Positions 25,312 to 35,018 of a stretch of DNA of 64,000 nt are shown piece by piece; the stretch's first letter is position 1, and each line of letters opens with the position of its first letter. Under the pieces are notes generated by a model. It worked only from the letters and a program-made list of their open reading frames with translations. It made no database searches and was not told where the DNA came from. The stretch covers positions 310,001-374,000 of the forward strand of contig MGPB01000021.1 of the NCBI GenBank assembly GCA_001795455.1, written 5' to 3'. This DNA is from Curvibacter sp. GWA2_63_95 (GTDB lineage: Bacteria > Pseudomonadota > Gammaproteobacteria > Burkholderiales > Burkholderiaceae_C). A program made the translations under genes and the position numbers.

Positions 25312-28300
25312 TCAACGGCTTGTCGACTTCAAGAGTCGCATGCCGTTGAACACCACCAGGAGGCTGGCACCCATGTCGGCGAACACTGCCATCCACAGTG
25401 TCGCCGTCGCCGTGAGTGCCAGCACCAGAAACACTACCTTGATGCCCAGCGCCAGCACGATGTTCTGTCTCAGGATCGCCCCGGTGCGGCGGCTCAAGCG
25501 GATGAACTGCGGGATCTTGCGCAAGTCATCGTCCATCAGTGCCACATCGGCCGTTTCGATGGCCGTGTCGGTGCCGGCCGCGCCCATGGCGAAGCCGATG
25601 CTGGACTTGGCCAATGCGGGCGCGTCGTTGATCCCGTCGCCCACCATGCCCACGGTGCCATGCGCGGACAGTTCGGCGTCGATGGCTTTGAGCTTGTCCT
25701 CCGGCAGCAGTCCACCGCGGGCGTCGTCGATGCCGACATCGCGAGCGATCACGCTGGCGGTTTGTTGGTTGTCGCCGGTGAGCATGACGGTGCGCACGCC
25801 CAGAGCGTGCAGCTCGCCAATCGCCTCGCGGCTGGTCTCGCGCACCGTGTCTGCGACACCGATAACGGCCAGGGCTTGCGTCGCCGTGGCGATGGCGATG
25901 GCCGTCTTGCCTTCGCCTTCGATCTTCTTCAAGGCAGCTTCCGCCGCCTCGCTGCGAATGCCCAGTTCCTGCAGCAGCCGGTGATTGCCGAGGTAGTGCC
26001 ACTCGCCATTGACGCGCCCCTTGACGCCGCGCCCGGTGATGGCCTCGAAGTCATCGACCTCCAGCAAGTCGGTGCCCTGCTTCTCACGCCAGTGGCTGGC
26101 GACAGCGCCGGACACCGGATGGTCCGAACGGCCAGCCAGGCTGGCAGCCAGCCGGAGAGTTTCCATTTCGTCCGCACCCAGGGCCACGATGTCCGTGACC
26201 ACCGGCTTTCCCTGCGTGATGGTGCCCGTCTTGTCCAGGGCGAGCGCCTTCAGAAGCCGCCCCTGCTCGAGATAGGCGCCACCCTTGACGAGGATGCCGC
26301 GACGTGCGGCGGCGGCCAGGCCGCTCACCACGGTGACCGGCGTCGAGATGACCAGCGCGCAAGGGCAGGCGATTACCAGCAAGACCAACGCCTTGTAAAT
26401 CCAGTCCATCCATGCGCCGCCCAGGAACAGCGGCGGCACCAGCATGACCGCGAGCGCCACCGCGAACACCGCTGGCGTGTACACCTTGGCGAACTGGTCG
26501 ACGAAGCGTTGGGTGGGGGCGCGGCTGCCTTGTGCCTCCTCGACCGCCTTGATGATGCGGGCCAGTGTGGAGTGCGTGGCCTCCGCGGTCACCCGGTAGG
26601 TGAACGAACCGGTTTCGTTGATGGTGCCCGCGAACACCGTGTCGCCCGCCGCCTTGGCCACGGGAATGCTTTCACCGGTGATGGGCGCCTGGTTGACGGC
26701 GGACTGGCCGCCTTCCAGCACACCATCCAGCGGGATGCGCTCGCCCGGCCGGATTCGCACCAGGTCGCCGACAGCCACGGTCTTGGCCGGCACGTCCAGC
26801 CAGTTGCCATCGGGCTGCTGCACCGTGGCTTGCTCCGGCGCCATCGCGAGCAATCCGCGGATCGCATTGCGGGCGCGGTCGAGCGACAGCACCTCGATCA
26901 CTTCCGCCAGCGCGAACAGGAACATGACCATGGCCGCCTCGGGCCATTGCCCGATGAGGACCGCGCCGGTCACCGCGATCGACATCAGCGCGTTCATGTT
27001 CAGGACACCGTTCTTGAGCGCCAGCCAGCCCTTCTTGTAGGTGGGCCAGCCGCCGGTCGCGATGGACAGCAGCGCGAGGGCGATGACGGGCCAGGCCGTA
27101 TCGTTCCCCGTGCCGAACGCGATGGCCTCGGCCACGGCCGCACTGACGCCCGCGATCCCCATCAACACCCATTGGCGCCGACTCACGGAGGGCTTAGGCG
27201 CCTCATCGATGTCGGCCCCGTCCGCTGCGTCACGCACGGCCTTCATGCCAATGGCGAGCAGCGCTCCTTCCACCTCGGCAATCGCTGCAGTGTGGGCGAC
27301 GGTCAGCTTGCGCTGCATCAGATTGAAATCCAGAGCCTGCACTCCCGGCATGTGCTGGAGCTTGTCGCGGATCAAGCCCTCTTCGGTGGGGCAATCCATG
27401 TTCTCAATGCGAAACACGCTGCGGTTTACCGCGCCGGCGACAGTGGCGGCGGCTTCTGCTGGGGGCAGGCCAATGTCCTTGAGCGCCGCGACGATGCCAT
27501 CGGTGGACGGCAAGCTGTGCCGCACGGTCAGCTTGCGCTGCATCAGGTTGAAGTCGAGGGCATCGACACCCGCCAGGGAGCCCAGCCGCTTGCGGATCAT
27601 CCCTTCTTCCGTGGGACAGTCCATCTTCTCGATACGGAAGGTGTCAGTGCGCAGCGATGCGACCGGGCTTTCGGAGAGTGTCGGCGCCTGCGCGGGCGGC
27701 AGCGCGTCAGCCGGCGGCATGCCGATCTCTGCCAAAGCCTTGGCCAGCACCGCCGCGTCGGGGAGCCGGTGGACCACCGTGAGTCGGCGTTGCGGAAGAT
27801 CGAACTCCAGGTCATCGATGCCCGCCATGCCTTGCAGGCGCTCGCGGACTTGGCGCTCTTCGTTGCGGCAATCCATCTTCGGCACATGGAAGATCGTTCG
27901 GGTTTCAGGGGCAGCGGCCTGGCGCGGCGCGGCAGGCATGCCGAGTTCGGCCAGGGCGTCGGTCACCGACCCGGTGTCCGCCAGGCTGTGGTCTACCGTC
28001 AGGACGCGCTCGGCCAGGTCGAACCGCAAGTCCTCGATACCGGGCATGTCGCTCAGTCGCGCGCGAATCTGCGCGACCTCGTTCTTGCAGTCCATGCGCG
28101 GCACATGGAACGAGTCCGTCCGCACCTCTTGCAGCGGGGCGGGTGGCAACCCGAGCTCCGTCAATGCCGCCGTCACCGGCGCCATGTCGTCAAGCCGGTG
28201 CGTCACGGTGAGGCGATGCTGCTTCAGGTCGAAGCCGAGCGCTTCGACACCGGCGATCTGACCCACGCGCTGGCGGATCTGGCGCTCTTCGCTCGGGCAG

Positions 28301-28419
28301 TCCATCTTCTCGATGTAGAAGACGGTGTCGGTCGCTGGCCGTCCCGAGCCCACCAAAGGCTGGCGAGCCAGCGATTCGCATGCGGCCGTACCGCACGATT
28401 TTGTATTGCTGGAATCCAT
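25312..28419 (-). CDS. cadA: Cd/Pb/Zn P-type ATPase with five tandem heavy-metal domains
   Basis: ATG 28419, seven bases after GGAGAG, gives 1035 residues. Five heavy-metal-associated domains precede the pump, at about 33-93, 102-163, 176-236, 260-320 and 335-395. Each has a single Cys in an M-D-C context (MDCPSEE, MDCKNE, MDCRNEE, MDCPTEE, MDCPTEE). The pump has CPC near 684, DKTGT near 727 and GDGINDAP. Most relatives have one or two such domains. It leads a five-gene operon with a CadR-type promoter and is richer in G+C than neighbouring copper genes. Confidence 0.95.
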   Translation of the reverse strand: MDSSNTKSCGTAACESLARQPLVGSGRPATDTVFYIEKMDCPSEERQIRQRVGQIAGVEALGFDLKQHRLTVTHRLDDMAPVTAALTELGLPPAPLQEVRTDSFHVPRMDCKNEVAQIRARLSDMPGIEDLRFDLAERVLTVDHSLADTGSVTDALAELGMPAAPRQAAAPETRTIFHVPKMDCRNEERQVRERLQGMAGIDDLEFDLPQRRLTVVHRLPDAAVLAKALAEIGMPPADALPPAQAPTLSESPVASLRTDTFRIEKMDCPTEEGMIRKRLGSLAGVDALDFNLMQRKLTVRHSLPSTDGIVAALKDIGLPPAEAAATVAGAVNRSVFRIENMDCPTEEGLIRDKLQHMPGVQALDFNLMQRKLTVAHTAAIAEVEGALLAIGMKAVRDAADGADIDEAPKPSVSRRQWVLMGIAGVSAAVAEAIAFGTGNDTAWPVIALALLSIATGGWPTYKKGWLALKNGVLNMNALMSIAVTGAVLIGQWPEAAMVMFLFALAEVIEVLSLDRARNAIRGLLAMAPEQATVQQPDGNWLDVPAKTVAVGDLVRIRPGERIPLDGVLEGGQSAVNQAPITGESIPVAKAAGDTVFAGTINETGSFTYRVTAEATHSTLARIIKAVEEAQGSRAPTQRFVDQFAKVYTPAVFAVALAVMLVPPLFLGGAWMDWIYKALVLLVIACPCALVISTPVTVVSGLAAAARRGILVKGGAYLEQGRLLKALALDKTGTITQGKPVVTDIVALGADEMETLRLAASLAGRSDHPVSGAVASHWREKQGTDLLEVDDFEAITGRGVKGRVNGEWHYLGNHRLLQELGIRSEAAEAALKKIEGEGKTAIAIATATQALAVIGVADTVRETSREAIGELHALGVRTVMLTGDNQQTASVIARDVGIDDARGGLLPEDKLKAIDAELSAHGTVGMVGDGINDAPALAKSSIGFAMGAAGTDTAIETADVALMDDDLRKIPQFIRLSRRTGAILRQNIVLALGIKVVFLVLALTATATLWMAVFADMGASLLVVFNGMRLLKSTSR

Positions 28420-28450
28420 TCCGCGACTCTCCATTCATTTCGATAAAACA

Positions 28451-28481
28451 AAGATACACCTTGTAGTCGCTATAAGGTCAA
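28451..28481 (-). promoter_or_regulatory. CadR-type promoter of the five-gene cadA operon
   Basis: On the minus strand, TTGACC (-35, 28481-28476) and TATCTT (-10, 28456-28451) are separated by 19 bases. The spacer carries a 21-base dyad (28458-28478) with arms ACCTT-x-TAG and CTA-x-AAGGT, the usual shape of a CadR/PbrR site. Confidence 0.88.
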
Positions 28482-28611
28482 GCCCGCTCGGTGGCCAGCC
28501 AGCGTTGGATATGACCGCAAAGTTCAGGCTCAGTTGTGCGAAAGTGATCATCTGGCGCAGCGTGCACGGAATCCCCCAGCCATGTACCGAAAATCACAGC
28601 AGAAGGTATCG

Positions 28612-31600
28612 TCATGGCGCTATTGATGTGATTTGGCGTGTCCACATCAAGCGATATGCGGCTGGAATGATAAAAAGCGATAGCAAAGGTGCAGTAATCA
28701 TGCCTCCCAGCATGGGTGCCGCAATCCGGCTCATCACCTCCGAGCCAGTGCCACTGCCCCAGACAATGGGAATCAGGCCTGCCAGGATCACAGCCACCGT
28801 CATGGCCTTGGGACGCACCCGAAGCACGGCACCTTCGCGAATAGCATCCAGAACCATGGCAACTCCCAGCTCCTCGCCTCGACGCTCCCGTTCCGCCAAA
28901 GCTTGCTTGAGGTAGAGCAGCATGACCACCCCAAACTCGGCCGCCACACCGGCAAGCGCGATAAACCCGACGCCGGTGGCGACCGACAGGTGGTAGCCCA
29001 TCAGGTACAGAAACCAGACACCACCCGTCAGCGCAAATGGCAGTGTGGCCATGATCAATGCGGCCTCATCCAACCGGTTGAAGGTGAGGTACAGCAATAC
29101 GAAGATGATGAGCAAAGTGGCAGGCACCACCACTTTGAGTCTCGCATTGGCCCGTTCCAGGAACTCGAACTGCCCTGAATAAGTGATGCTGACGCCAGGC
29201 TCCAGCGTTACCTGCTGACTCACCGCCTGACGGAGGTCGTTGGCGACGGAAGCCAGATCTCGCCCGCGCACATCCACGTAGACCCAGTTGGAGGGGCGCG
29301 CATTCTCAGTCTTGAGCATGGGCGGACCATCAGTGATCCTCACCTTTGCGACCGTGCCCAGGGTGATCTGCTGTCCCGAGGGCGTCAGGATCGGGAGCTG
29401 AACCAGTTTCTCGGGGGTGTCTCTCCACTCTCTGGGATAGCGCAAATTGATGGGGAAGCGAGCCAATCCCTCGACGGTTTCCGCAACATTCTCCCCGCCA
29501 ATGGCGCCTGAGACCAGTGCCTGCACATCATTGATATTTAAGCCATAGCGCCCGGCCGCCACTCGGTCGATCTGAACATCCACGTAACGACCTCCCGTCA
29601 AGCGTTCGGCCAAAGCACTCGACACACCAGGCACGCCTTTGGCCACCTGTTCGATCTGGCTGGCGATGCGGTCGATGGTGGCAAGGTCAGTCCCGTTGAC
29701 TTTGACACCGATGGGGCTTTTGACACCGGTGGCGAGCATGTCGATGCGGTTGCGGATCGGTGGGATCCAGATGTTGGACAGTCCGGGTACTTTGACGGCC
29801 TGGTCCAATGCCTCGATCAGTTTCTCCGGCGTCATGCCGGTACGCCATTGGTCACGTGGTTTGAGCTGCACGGTGGTCTCGAACATCTCCATAGGCGCCG
29901 GGTCAGTGGCGGTCTCAGCACGCCCAGCTTTGCCAAAGACACGCTCCACCTCAGGAACGGTCTTGATCATGCGGTTGGTGATTTGCAGCAGTTCCGATGC
30001 TTTCTGCGCCGACAGCCCTGGCAACGCCGAAGGCATGTAGAGCAGATCCCCTTCGTCTAGAGGTGGCAGGAACTCCCCACCCAACTGGCTCACGGGCCAC
30101 AGCGTGGTGGCAGAGACTAAAACGGCAATGATCAACGTAGCCTTGGGGCGTTGCAGCACCCACTCCAGCGCGGGGCGGTACACCGTGATCAAGGCCCGAG
30201 TGATCGGGTTGCGCTGTTCATCCGGGATACGCCCACGGATCCAGTACCCCATCAGGATGGGGATCAACGTCACCGAGAGTCCCGCTGCGGCAGCCATGGC
30301 GTAGGTCTTGGTGAAAGCCAGAGGGCCAAACAGGCGACCTTCCTGGGCTTCCAGCGTGAACACGGGAATGAAAGACAAGGTGATGATCAGCAGGGAGAAA
30401 AACAGAGCCGGCCCGACCTCAACGGCAGCTTCGGTGATGACGCTCCACCGTTCCTGACCTTCCAAGGCCTGCTCGGGATGGGCATGCTGCCAAGCCTCCA
30501 GCTTCTTGTGCGCGTTCTCAATCATGACGACGGCCGCATCCACCATTGCACCGATGGCAATGGCAATGCCGCCCAGCGACATGATGTTGGCGTTGATGCC
30601 CTGGACATGCATCACCACAAAGGCCGCCACGATGCCCAAGGGTAAAGAGATGATGGCAACCAGCGCAGATCGCAGGTGGCCCAGAAATAGCACGCATACC
30701 AGCGCCACCACGACGAACTCTTCCAGCAGCTTGACGGAGAGGTTGTCGATGGCCCGCTCGATCAGGGCGCTGCGATCGTAGGTGGTGACGACCTCCACTC
30801 CGGGTGGCAGGCTTTTCTGCAAGTCGGCCAGCTTGGCTTTAACGGCGCGTATGGTTTCCTGGGCATTCTTGCCGGAACGCAGCAAGACGACACCACCCGC
30901 CACTTCTCCTTCTCCATCGAGCTCAGCTACGCCACGGCGCATTTCTGGTCCGACTTGCACCGTCGCCACGTCCCCAAGCCGAACCGCTATGCCGCCGCGG
31001 CTGGATAGTGGGATGGCCCGGAAATCGTCAAGGGTTCGCAGGTAGCCATTGACCCGCACCATGTACTCGGCCTCGGCCAGTTCCAGCACTGATCCGCCCG
31101 TTTCCTGATTCCCGTTCATCAGAGCTTGGCGTACCTGCTCGTAGGTGATGCCATAGCCATTGAGTTTGAGCGGGTCCAGCACGACCTGGTACTGCTTGAC
31201 CATGCCACCCACGCTGGCAACTTCAGCGACATTGGGCAGGGTCTTGAGCTCGAACTTCAAAAACCAGTCTTGCAATGCGCGCAACTGTGACAGGTCATGC
31301 CCGCCCGTGCGGTCCACTAGCGCGTATTGGTAAATCCAACCCACACCGGTGGCATCGGGCCCCAGGGCCGACTTGGCACCTGCGGGCAGCCGTCCCTGTA
31401 CCTGGTTGAGGTACTCCAGGACGCGAGAGCGCGCCCAATAGAGATCGGTGGAGTCGTCAAACAGGATGTAGACGAAGGAGTCGCCGAAGAAGGAAAAACC
31501 CCGCACTGTTTTGGCACCCGGCACAGACAGCATGGTGGTGGCCAGCGGGTAGGTGACCTGGTTTTCCACAATCTGCGGGGCCTGGCCTGGGTAGCTGGTG

Positions 31601-31749
31601 CGGATGATGACCTGCACGTCGGACAGGTCCGGCAAGGCATCGATGGGCGTGGACCGTACGGCCCACAAGCCAGCGCCCGCCAGAAACAACGTAGCCAGCA
31701 GCACCAGAAAGCGATTGGAGACCGACCAGCGGATGACGCTGGCGATCAT
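28612..31749 (-). CDS. cusA: CusA/CzcA-family RND metal efflux pump
   Basis: The 1045-residue inner-membrane pump has the heavy-metal RND opening ([27 protein letters not shown]), two large periplasmic loops and twelve helices. A transmembrane [23 protein letters not shown] segment lies near residue 400. Length and motifs match CusA of the Cu(I)/Ag(I) group. The start overlaps cusB by four bases. It exports periplasmic copper or silver through CusC. Confidence 0.94.
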   Translation of the reverse strand: MIASVIRWSVSNRFLVLLATLFLAGAGLWAVRSTPIDALPDLSDVQVIIRTSYPGQAPQIVENQVTYPLATTMLSVPGAKTVRGFSFFGDSFVYILFDDSTDLYWARSRVLEYLNQVQGRLPAGAKSALGPDATGVGWIYQYALVDRTGGHDLSQLRALQDWFLKFELKTLPNVAEVASVGGMVKQYQVVLDPLKLNGYGITYEQVRQALMNGNQETGGSVLELAEAEYMVRVNGYLRTLDDFRAIPLSSRGGIAVRLGDVATVQVGPEMRRGVAELDGEGEVAGGVVLLRSGKNAQETIRAVKAKLADLQKSLPPGVEVVTTYDRSALIERAIDNLSVKLLEEFVVVALVCVLFLGHLRSALVAIISLPLGIVAAFVVMHVQGINANIMSLGGIAIAIGAMVDAAVVMIENAHKKLEAWQHAHPEQALEGQERWSVITEAAVEVGPALFFSLLIITLSFIPVFTLEAQEGRLFGPLAFTKTYAMAAAAGLSVTLIPILMGYWIRGRIPDEQRNPITRALITVYRPALEWVLQRPKATLIIAVLVSATTLWPVSQLGGEFLPPLDEGDLLYMPSALPGLSAQKASELLQITNRMIKTVPEVERVFGKAGRAETATDPAPMEMFETTVQLKPRDQWRTGMTPEKLIEALDQAVKVPGLSNIWIPPIRNRIDMLATGVKSPIGVKVNGTDLATIDRIASQIEQVAKGVPGVSSALAERLTGGRYVDVQIDRVAAGRYGLNINDVQALVSGAIGGENVAETVEGLARFPINLRYPREWRDTPEKLVQLPILTPSGQQITLGTVAKVRITDGPPMLKTENARPSNWVYVDVRGRDLASVANDLRQAVSQQVTLEPGVSITYSGQFEFLERANARLKVVVPATLLIIFVLLYLTFNRLDEAALIMATLPFALTGGVWFLYLMGYHLSVATGVGFIALAGVAAEFGVVMLLYLKQALAERERRGEELGVAMVLDAIREGAVLRVRPKAMTVAVILAGLIPIVWGSGTGSEVMSRIAAPMLGGMITAPLLSLFIIPAAYRLMWTRQITSIAP

Positions 31750-33242
31750 GGCTTTGCTCCTTTGAGCGTTACCACCTCGTATTCATCACCGGTGGCCTTG
31801 AACTGGAACTGCACGGTGTCTCCGACCTTGAAGCCGGATGACTGCAGATCTTTGGCGCGCTTGAAGCCCATGGTCATGGCAGGCCATTTGAGGGCTGGTA
31901 CGGCTTGGTGCCGCAGTTTGATATTGGACGCGTCCAGCTCTTCGATCACGCCACTGGTTTCAAATACAGCGCCCTTGTCCATAGAGGCCGCAGGAGCGGC
32001 CATGGATTCAGCTGGCGGGCTTGACTGCGTGGCGATTCCCCGCATGCTGGCCTCCGAGTCCAATAAAAACTGACCGGACGCCACCACTTTTTGACCTGCA
32101 CTGAGGCCTTGGCGTATGACCAACTGCCCATCGTGTTCAGCACCTATTTGCACATCGACCGGTTTGAACTGGCCGCCTTCTTCGGCCAAGTAAACCAAGG
32201 CGCGCTTGCCGGTGCGAATCACGGCGTCCGAGGGCACCAGCAGGACAGATTCGGAGGAGCCGTACAAGGTGGCCGTGGCTAGCATGCCCGCACGCAGCTT
32301 TTGGCCCGGGTTGGGTAATTCGACCCGAACGCGCAGGGTCCGTGTGTCTGAGTTGGTTTCTGCCAAAACGGATGCGACCCTGCCTTTAAGAACCGTTTCA
32401 GGAGCTGCGGTCAGGCGGGCCTCCACCACTTGACCAATCTCTAGGTTGGAGGCCTGGGCCTGCGGCAGGGCCAGCTCCAGCCAGACCGTGCCCAGTCCTG
32501 TGATGCGGGCTAGGGTCATGCCGGGGCTCAGGCTCATACCTTGGCGCACCATCAACTCCGAGAGCACGCCCGCAGTGGGCGCCGTGATGGTGGTCACTGG
32601 CAAGGTGCGATTGCTATCGTTAACACGCTGGATCAGGGTGGGAGGCATACCCAGCAGCGTCAGGCGCTGGCGGGCAGCCTGGGTCAACGCGGCATCGCCC
32701 ATGGCCTTGACGGCCAGAAACTCTTGTTGTGCACCTACCCAATCCGGGTTGAGGACGTCGGCCAGAGGGCTGCCTGCTGGGACGACATCGCCCGGCGCGC
32801 GGGCGTAGACCCGCTCCACAAAACCACTGGTACGGGCCTGGACGATGCTGACGTCCCGTTCACTGAGTTGGAGCGTACCCGCGACCTCCACCGTGCTGGA
32901 GAGATCTTGTTGCGTAACGGTGGCCAGGCGCATTCCCAGGCTTTGGCTGGCGCGTGTGGAAATCGTCAGAGCGCCAGTGTCAGCAGCGCCTTCGTCCGCG
33001 TAGCGCGCCACGAGCTGCATGTCCATGAACGGGGATGGACCAGGCTTGTCGAACTTGGCATCTGGTTTCATGGGGTCGTACCAGTACAGCACTTTGCGTT
33101 CAGACTTGGCAGATTCGGTGACCGCAGAAGCCATGCTGGAACTGCGCTTAGCCCACCAAACACCTCCGGCAACACCCAGGCCCAAGATCAGCAGGCCAAT
33201 TGCGGTGAGGGTCAGATTCTTTTGAAGATTTTGGGTGTTCAT
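31746..33242 (-). CDS. cusB: CusB membrane-fusion protein with fused CusF domain
   Basis: ATG 33242 gives 498 residues. The N-terminal membrane anchor (10-30) is followed by a heavy-metal-binding segment ([17 protein letters not shown]...PFMDM), then hairpin, lipoyl and beta-barrel domains. A C-terminal CusF-type copper domain (about 425-498) has the ligand motif [10 protein letters not shown], in which Trp and two Met bind Cu(I). In E. coli, CusF is a separate protein. It overlaps cusC and cusA by four bases. Confidence 0.93.
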   Translation of the reverse strand: MNTQNLQKNLTLTAIGLLILGLGVAGGVWWAKRSSSMASAVTESAKSERKVLYWYDPMKPDAKFDKPGPSPFMDMQLVARYADEGAADTGALTISTRASQSLGMRLATVTQQDLSSTVEVAGTLQLSERDVSIVQARTSGFVERVYARAPGDVVPAGSPLADVLNPDWVGAQQEFLAVKAMGDAALTQAARQRLTLLGMPPTLIQRVNDSNRTLPVTTITAPTAGVLSELMVRQGMSLSPGMTLARITGLGTVWLELALPQAQASNLEIGQVVEARLTAAPETVLKGRVASVLAETNSDTRTLRVRVELPNPGQKLRAGMLATATLYGSSESVLLVPSDAVIRTGKRALVYLAEEGGQFKPVDVQIGAEHDGQLVIRQGLSAGQKVVASGQFLLDSEASMRGIATQSSPPAESMAAPAASMDKGAVFETSGVIEELDASNIKLRHQAVPALKWPAMTMGFKRAKDLQSSGFKVGDTVQFQFKATGDEYEVVTLKGAKP

Positions 33243-34519
33243 TGCGAACCTCCGGTCAATGAGGCATCGTTGGTGAAGTGCAGGCGTGCGCTGATCGCTT
33301 GGCGTTCTCCCCGCAGGGTCAGAAAGCGCAGTTGGGTTTCCAGGGATTCCCGGCGCGCGGCCAAGTGCTCCAGCAAGGTGCCTTTGCCGGATTGGTACGC
33401 GGCGAGGGTCAAGGCAACCTTGTCGCGCATCAGGGGTTGCAGGAAGGTCTGGTTGCGGTCTAACGCGAGGTTCAGGCGCTCCAACTCGGCCCATTGGGTA
33501 TCGAGTTCCTGTAGGTGTTCGCGCCGCAAAAGCTCCAGTTCGGCATCCAGTCCCAGTCGCTCCAGTTGTTTGGCGGCGATTTGCGGATCCTGGCGTTTGG
33601 CCAGCGCAGTGGGCAGGTCAAAAGTTACTTTTACCGAGACCATGTCACCAAACTGCTCCCCGCGGCGCTGATAGGCCAGCTCCACACCCCAATCGGGCTT
33701 TTTAGCGGCCTGTGCCTCCTGCAGTTCAGCATCCAGCACGCGACTGGAGCTGCTGAGCAGGTTGACATCGGGGTGGTCTTGAATACGGTGAGCCAGGGCC
33801 TCACGGTCCAGAGGCCAACTGGGAGGCTCTCCTTCCAGTGCTTCACTGGCGGCAGTTCCAATCCAGCGCTGCAGTGCGGCAATGGCCTGTGCGCGCAGAG
33901 CCCGCAGTTCATCCAGACGCTCCGACAACATGGCTACCTCCTGCCTGGGCATCAACACATCGGTGATAGAGCCGCGCCCGCCAGCCAGTTGTGCCTGGAC
34001 GGCAGATTCCAGAAGCTTGTTTTGTTTGAAGAGACCGTCGAACAGTGATATTTGCTGCTCCAGGGTGTAGCGGCGAATCCAGGCCACGGCAGTTTCCCGG
34101 CGCAGAGACAGCTTGGAGAGCTGCTGCGCGGATTCGGCCTGCTGGACTCTGGCCTGAGCCACAGCAACGCGGGCGTCCCGCTTGCTGCGATTGGGAATGT
34201 CCTGCATATAGGCGATGCGTTGCATCGTCATGAAATCGCCGGTCAGGCTATAGCGGTCTGGCCCGGCAATGGGGAAATTCTCTACACCGACCGCCAACTT
34301 CGGATCAGGAAGTTCCCCGGCGGGAATAGCAGCTGCGCGAGCCGAATCCACCCTGGCCTGGGACGCCAACAAAGTTGGCGCTTCTTGGGTGGACAGGGAC
34401 AGCGCCTGCTCAAAAGACAGCGGAGAAGCCCACAGTGGCAGAGCCACGGCAAGCGGAAAGACACTCGCAATCAGCGTACGGCTGAGGCGGCGCCCAATGG
34501 GGTGAACGGAACAAGGCAT
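33239..34519 (-). CDS. cusC: CusC-type outer-membrane efflux channel (TolC family)
   Basis: The 426-residue protein has a signal sequence (to about residue 31) and two TolC-type coiled repeats, with LPDPKLAVGVENFPI near residue 70 and QARVQQAESAQQLSKL near 125. It completes the efflux tripartite complex with the downstream cusB and cusA, to which it is translationally coupled. Confidence 0.9.
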   Translation of the reverse strand: MPCSVHPIGRRLSRTLIASVFPLAVALPLWASPLSFEQALSLSTQEAPTLLASQARVDSARAAAIPAGELPDPKLAVGVENFPIAGPDRYSLTGDFMTMQRIAYMQDIPNRSKRDARVAVAQARVQQAESAQQLSKLSLRRETAVAWIRRYTLEQQISLFDGLFKQNKLLESAVQAQLAGGRGSITDVLMPRQEVAMLSERLDELRALRAQAIAALQRWIGTAASEALEGEPPSWPLDREALAHRIQDHPDVNLLSSSSRVLDAELQEAQAAKKPDWGVELAYQRRGEQFGDMVSVKVTFDLPTALAKRQDPQIAAKQLERLGLDAELELLRREHLQELDTQWAELERLNLALDRNQTFLQPLMRDKVALTLAAYQSGKGTLLEHLAARRESLETQLRFLTLRGERQAISARLHFTNDASLTGGSQ

Positions 34520-34601
34520 GTCCCAACTCCTGAAATGCTGCGCTTACGCGCGATGACCTGGCCATACAAAGACGGCAAGGCACGGATTCAAGGGGTTGGG
34601 G

Positions 34602-35006
34602 TCAGGCTGGCGGCCGCCAGATTGGGATGGGGCGAGGCTCTATAGCTCGGTCGTTCAGACGTCCTAAGAACGTGTCTTTGCTGAAGACTTCGGGTATTGC
34701 GGGGAAATGGACAGACAGTCCCAAGCTGCCGATCTTGCAGTCCTGGCCTACCTTGCAGGTCTTGCCCGTTTTGAGCAAGGTTTCCATGTCATTGCAGCAC
34801 TCGCCCATTGGGGTGGCTGATGCATCTTCCATATCGCCACTGAGCTGCTGCTCTGCCATTGCGGCCATTTCCATGGGGCATGGCATCTTCGGCACGCCCA
34901 AGCCCGCATATCCCGCCAGAGGGATTGCCAGGCTCAGTAGCATCAGAAGTAGAAAGCGGACGGTGCGCACGATCTGATTAAACCCGAAGTGAAAGTCCAA
35001 CGCCAA
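34602..35006 (-). CDS. small exported Met/Cys-rich protein of the cus operon
   Basis: The 134-residue frame has a hydrophobic signal-like helix (about 12-35). It then has Met and Cys residues suited to Cu(I): PKMPCPMEMAAMAEQQ, MGECCNDMETLL and CKVGQDCKIG. It lies between the copper ATPase and cusC, all on one strand. The start is not settled (a GTG about 12 codons in is possible). I do not recognise a named family; a periplasmic copper sensor or buffer is inferred from composition and context. Confidence 0.55.
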   Translation of the reverse strand: MALDFHFGFNQIVRTVRFLLLMLLSLAIPLAGYAGLGVPKMPCPMEMAAMAEQQLSGDMEDASATPMGECCNDMETLLKTGKTCKVGQDCKIGSLGLSVHFPAIPEVFSKDTFLGRLNDRAIEPRPIPIWRPPA

Positions 35007-35018
35007 ACAAGTCGTCAG

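Noticed and set aside
25660..28446. 928-codon plus-strand open frame
   Set aside because: It lies wholly opposite the cadA gene; G+C-rich coding on the minus strand leaves the opposite frame open. The protein has no recognisable motif, and the cadA frame carries all P-type ATPase motifs.
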